Origin: Phoenicibacter sp963588595
GTDB lineage: Bacteria; Actinomycetota; Coriobacteriia; Coriobacteriales; Eggerthellaceae
Length of the DNA stretch: 24,424 nt
Assembly (NCBI GenBank): GCA_963588595.1
Contig: CAVAIA010000007.1
Coordinates: 1 to 24,424, forward strand
Direction: 5' to 3'
Made by a program: the position numbers and the translations under genes. Positions 22,585 to 24,424 of the stretch are shown one piece after another; positions within the stretch are counted from its first letter, which is position 1; every line of letters starts with the position of its first letter. The notes under the pieces were generated by a model, which did not search any database, had not been told where the DNA came from, and worked only from the letters and a program-made list of their open reading frames with translations.

Positions 22585-23835
22585 CTAATTTACGTATTTC
22601 ATGCCTTTTTCTTTGTACATTTCAATTATCGACTCATAATTACCAGCCTTAAAGTCTTCATAAAGTGGACTCATTTGTCGAAGGTTGCTTATGACACTCG
22701 CGATAGAATCGCAAGCATAATCGATTTGCTCTTTTGTTGTGTCGCGATCAAGCGTCATCCTCATTGAGCCATGCGCAATTTCATGAGGAAGACCGATCGC
22801 CAAAAGAACGTGCGACGGGTCTAGAGAGCCCGAAGTGCAAGCGCTTCCGCTTGAAACACAAATTCCGCGCCCTGCCATTTGCAAAAGCATTCCCTCGCCC
22901 TCAATAAATTCAAAGGAGATGTTGACATTATTGCAAAGTCTTGGCTCTAAACAGCCATTAAGCTTGCAATGAGGGACCTCGCTTAAAATTCTGTTGATCG
23001 CGTAATCGCGAAGCTCACGCTCTTTTTTCATGTCCTTTTCTAAAGTCTCTCTCATAAGTTGAGTGGCTTTTGCAAAACCAACGATTCCAGGGACGTTTTC
23101 TGTTGTTGCACGCTTGCCTTTTTCTTGAGCGCCGCCATCAATGAAGTTGTTGACTTTCTCTCCTTTTCGAATGTAGAGAGCTCCCACTCCCTTGGGACCG
23201 TGAATTTTGTGAGCTGAGACGTTCAGCAAATCAACCCCGAGCTCCTCGACGTCGATTGGCATATGAGCGAAAGCTTGCACAGCGTCAGTGTGAAAAGCCG
23301 CCCCTCCTTTTGGAGAAGTCTTTGCTCCCTTTGAGTGAGCAATATTGGCGAGCTCAGCGATAGGCTCGATCGTTCCAATTTCGTTATTGGCACTCATTAT
23401 CGAAACAAGAATCGTGTCATCACGAAGCGCGTTCTTTAAATCTTCAACTTTAACAAGTCCACCATTATCAACGGGAAGATATGTGACTTCAAAACCTTCT
23501 TTTTCCAACGCTTCGCAGGAATGCAAAACTGCATGGTGCTCAATTTGCGAAGTTATGATGTGTTTTCCTTTTGAAGCATGCGCGTGCGCTATGCCTTTAA
23601 TCGCCCAATTATCGCCTTCGCTTCCACCGCATGTGAAGAACAACTCTTTAGGTGAGCAATTAAGAGACGACGCAATCGTTTCGCGAGCTGCACGAACCGC
23701 GTCTGAAGCGCGCTGACCTAGAGAGTAAATCGATGAAGGGTTGCCATATTCTTCCGTGAAATATGGCAACATCTCGCGAACAACCTCATCGCGAACTCGC
23801 GTCGTCGAAGCGTTATCTAAATATATTGTGTCCAT
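22585..23835 (-). CDS. iscS: Cysteine desulfurase, IscS/NifS type
   Basis: PLP enzyme that supplies persulfide sulfur to IscU and probably to MnmA. The 416-residue protein starts with IYLDNASTT. It has His100 in QIEHHAVL, the PLP lysine Lys210 in SAHKIHGP, the persulfide Cys333 in SSGSACTSGSLDPSH, and GGAQEKGKRATTENV. In the usual SGGSEADN motif the sequence reads CGGSEGDN (69-76). A short insert around 172-180 (KTSPKGGAA) precedes HTDAVQA, as in clostridial-type NifS. GGAGG lies before the ATG. It is first in an operon with iscU; no iscR is present upstream, where structured repeats begin instead. Confidence 0.95.
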   Translation of the reverse strand: MDTIYLDNASTTRVRDEVVREMLPYFTEEYGNPSSIYSLGQRASDAVRAARETIASSLNCSPKELFFTCGGSEGDNWAIKGIAHAHASKGKHIITSQIEHHAVLHSCEALEKEGFEVTYLPVDNGGLVKVEDLKNALRDDTILVSIMSANNEIGTIEPIAELANIAHSKGAKTSPKGGAAFHTDAVQAFAHMPIDVEELGVDLLNVSAHKIHGPKGVGALYIRKGEKVNNFIDGGAQEKGKRATTENVPGIVGFAKATQLMRETLEKDMKKERELRDYAINRILSEVPHCKLNGCLEPRLCNNVNISFEFIEGEGMLLQMAGRGICVSSGSACTSGSLDPSHVLLAIGLPHEIAHGSMRMTLDRDTTKEQIDYACDSIASVISNLRQMSPLYEDFKAGNYESIIEMYKEKGMKYVN

Positions 23836-23852
23836 TTTTCCTCCATGTATTT

Positions 23853-23992
23853 AAGTCTGGCACCAATTGCCAATTTGCAAAAAATAATAAACCTTTAAGT
23901 CCTTCTATAGTTATTTATACATCCCAAACTCGAAATGTCAATAACAATTAAAAGAATTTTTAATCGTCGGTTGGGAAATTGGTGCCAGACTT
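23853..23992. repeat. 16-bp inverted repeat pair enclosing the iscS promoter
   Basis: AAGTCTGGCACCAATT (23853-23868) and its exact reverse complement (23977-23992) bound a 140-base segment that includes the iscS promoter. Each arm contains the 9-mer GTCTGGCAC/GTGCCAGAC found six times between 23855 and 24380. Confidence 0.85.
23914..23941 (-). promoter_or_regulatory. Promoter of iscS-iscU
   Basis: On the minus strand a perfect TTGACA (23936-23941), a 16-base spacer, then TATAAA (23914-23919) preceded by TG (extended -10). Transcription would begin near 23907, giving a leader of about 70 bases that contains one copy of the GTGCCAGAC repeat just before the GGAGG ribosome site. Confidence 0.65.
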
Positions 23993-24136
23993 CCGTTTAC
24001 CGGGGGGTTTCTTGCTAGTTTTGCCAAACTTAGAAGTTTGAAAAAGCGAGCTCTGAGACTAGACTCGCATGAGCATAGATAACGCGAAGCGTTACTTTTG
24101 CTCGGATTCGTTTCTCGTGGGAAATTGGTGCCAGAC
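23982..24136 (+). repeat. Structured repeat element A (three hairpins)
   Basis: Non-coding element bounded by direct copies of GTGCCAGAC (23982-23990 and 24128-24136). Hairpin 1 is CAAACTT/AAGTTTG (24025-24031, 24034-24040). Hairpin 2 is GCGAG (24046-24050), a 13-base loop and CTCGC (24064-24068). Hairpin 3 is GAGCA (24071-24075), TAGA, TAACGC (24080-24085), GAA, GCGTTA (24089-24094), CTTT and TGCTC (24099-24103). The same layout recurs in element B on the opposite strand with pairing-preserving changes. No open reading frame accounts for it. Confidence 0.75.
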
Positions 24137-24160
24137 CTGTTTTTTCAAATAGGAAAATTG

Positions 24161-24380
24161 GTGCCAGACTTTGATTTACCTGGTAACTTTTTACACAAAC
24201 GAGTAAAAGAGCACAAGTATCGCTGCGCGATAGCGTTGCTCGTGCAAGTGTAATCAGCGAGCTTGCTCTTTCAAACTTTTAAGTTTCTAAAAAATAGAGT
24301 CGGAATTTGCAGGGTATGGAAATTTAAGTCTGGCACTTATTTTCTTTCACTGTTTCCCCAGGTAAATCAAAGTCTGGCAC
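24161..24380 (-). mobile_element. MITE-like structured element B with perfect 23-bp terminal inverted repeats
   Basis: The ends 24161-24183 and 24358-24380 are exact reverse complements over 23 bases, starting GTGCCAGACTTTGATTTACC and ending in its complement. Read on the minus strand the interior repeats element A: hairpin 1 AAACTT/AAGTTT (24273-24286), hairpin 2 GCAAG, 13-base loop, CTTGC (24244-24266) and hairpin 3 GAGCA-N4-TATCGC-N3-GCGATA-N4-TGCTC (24209-24241). An additional GTCTGGCAC lies at 24328-24336. No transposase is encoded. The two-base flank TG on both sides could be a target duplication or chance. A non-autonomous mobile element is the most economical reading, but mobility is inferred. 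Confidence 0.55.
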
Positions 24381-24389
24381 TGATTTACC
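24361..24389. repeat. Hairpin presenting the 9-mer repeat in its loop
   Basis: GGTAAATCA (24361-24369) and TGATTTACC (24381-24389) form a perfect 9-bp stem. The 11-base loop (AAGTCTGGCAC) contains one full copy of the 9-mer. It competes with the long-range 23-bp pairing of element B's ends. Confidence 0.7.
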
Positions 24390-24424
24390 TTACTATTTTT
24401 TAAACACTCAAAAGTGTAAAAAAG
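24381..24424 (+). repeat. Start of a third structured repeat (element C), cut by the window edge
   Basis: TGATTTACC is followed by an A/T-rich stretch, a small hairpin ACACT/AGTGT (24404-24408, 24413-24417) and AAAAAAG at the window end. The order parallels the 5' parts of elements A and B (TTTACC, T-rich stretch, hairpin 1, then GAAARAG), with a different stem sequence that still pairs. Hairpins 2 and 3 would lie outside the window. Confidence 0.4.

Noticed and set aside
23853..24424. CRISPR array
   Set aside because: The 9-mer repeats occur in both orientations with irregular spacing, and there are no uniform repeats or spacers and no cas genes.

Overview
The window looks like a chromosomal stretch of an AT-rich, anaerobic actinobacterium. 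The best lineage marker is an actinobacterial-type integration host factor (mIHF, 4349-4657). A CtpE-like P-type ATPase supports it. Rubrerythrin with a Fur/PerR-type regulator, a NifS/NifU-style Fe-S pair and a selenium-metabolism cluster suggest an anaerobe, so a low-GC Coriobacteriia relative is my best guess (inference). Nearly every gene is an intact housekeeping or metabolic gene; I see no prophage, plasmid genes or CRISPR.

Layout. 1-55: 3' half of a tRNA-Leu(UAA). 91-3009 (minus): fur - rubrerythrin, then a CLC anion transporter and a prolyl-tRNA editing deacylase. 3197-4253 (plus): rpmB and endonuclease IV, convergent with mihF. 4915-9612 (plus): a tight tilS - P-type Ca2+-like ATPase - mnmA operon, followed by tRNA-Leu(CAG). 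9785-13427 (minus): rpe, a cysteine desulfurase, a Nif3-family protein and a coiled-coil/zinc-ribbon protein. 13517-13996: an MGMT-like protein whose nucleophilic cysteine is replaced by threonine. 14159-17032 (plus): yedE, a TusA-like YedF, a DUF3343 protein and an EF2568-type cysteine desulfurase, together a selenium-handling cluster. 17041-20148 (minus): a large fused ABC transporter. 20244-21419 (minus): ftsZ. 21553-22104 (plus): a QueT-like queuosine-precursor transporter. 22106-23835 (minus): iscS-iscU.

The last ~570 bases (23853-24424) hold no gene. They contain a family of structured repeats. Two elements in opposite orientation share the same three-hairpin architecture, with base changes that preserve pairing in two stems. 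One is bounded by perfect 23-bp terminal inverted repeats. A third copy starts at the window edge. Six copies of the 9-mer GTCTGGCAC/GTGCCAGAC punctuate the region, and one lies in the iscS leader. This is the most unusual signal here.

Functional threads: sulfur and selenium trafficking (three PLP-dependent cysteine desulfurase paralogues, IscU scaffold, TusA-like and DUF3343 carriers, MnmA as a sulfur consumer), tRNA quality and modification (TilS, MnmA, QueT, prolyl-tRNA deacylase, two tRNA-Leu) and oxidative or DNA-damage defence (rubrerythrin, Fur/PerR, endonuclease IV, alkyltransferase-like protein).
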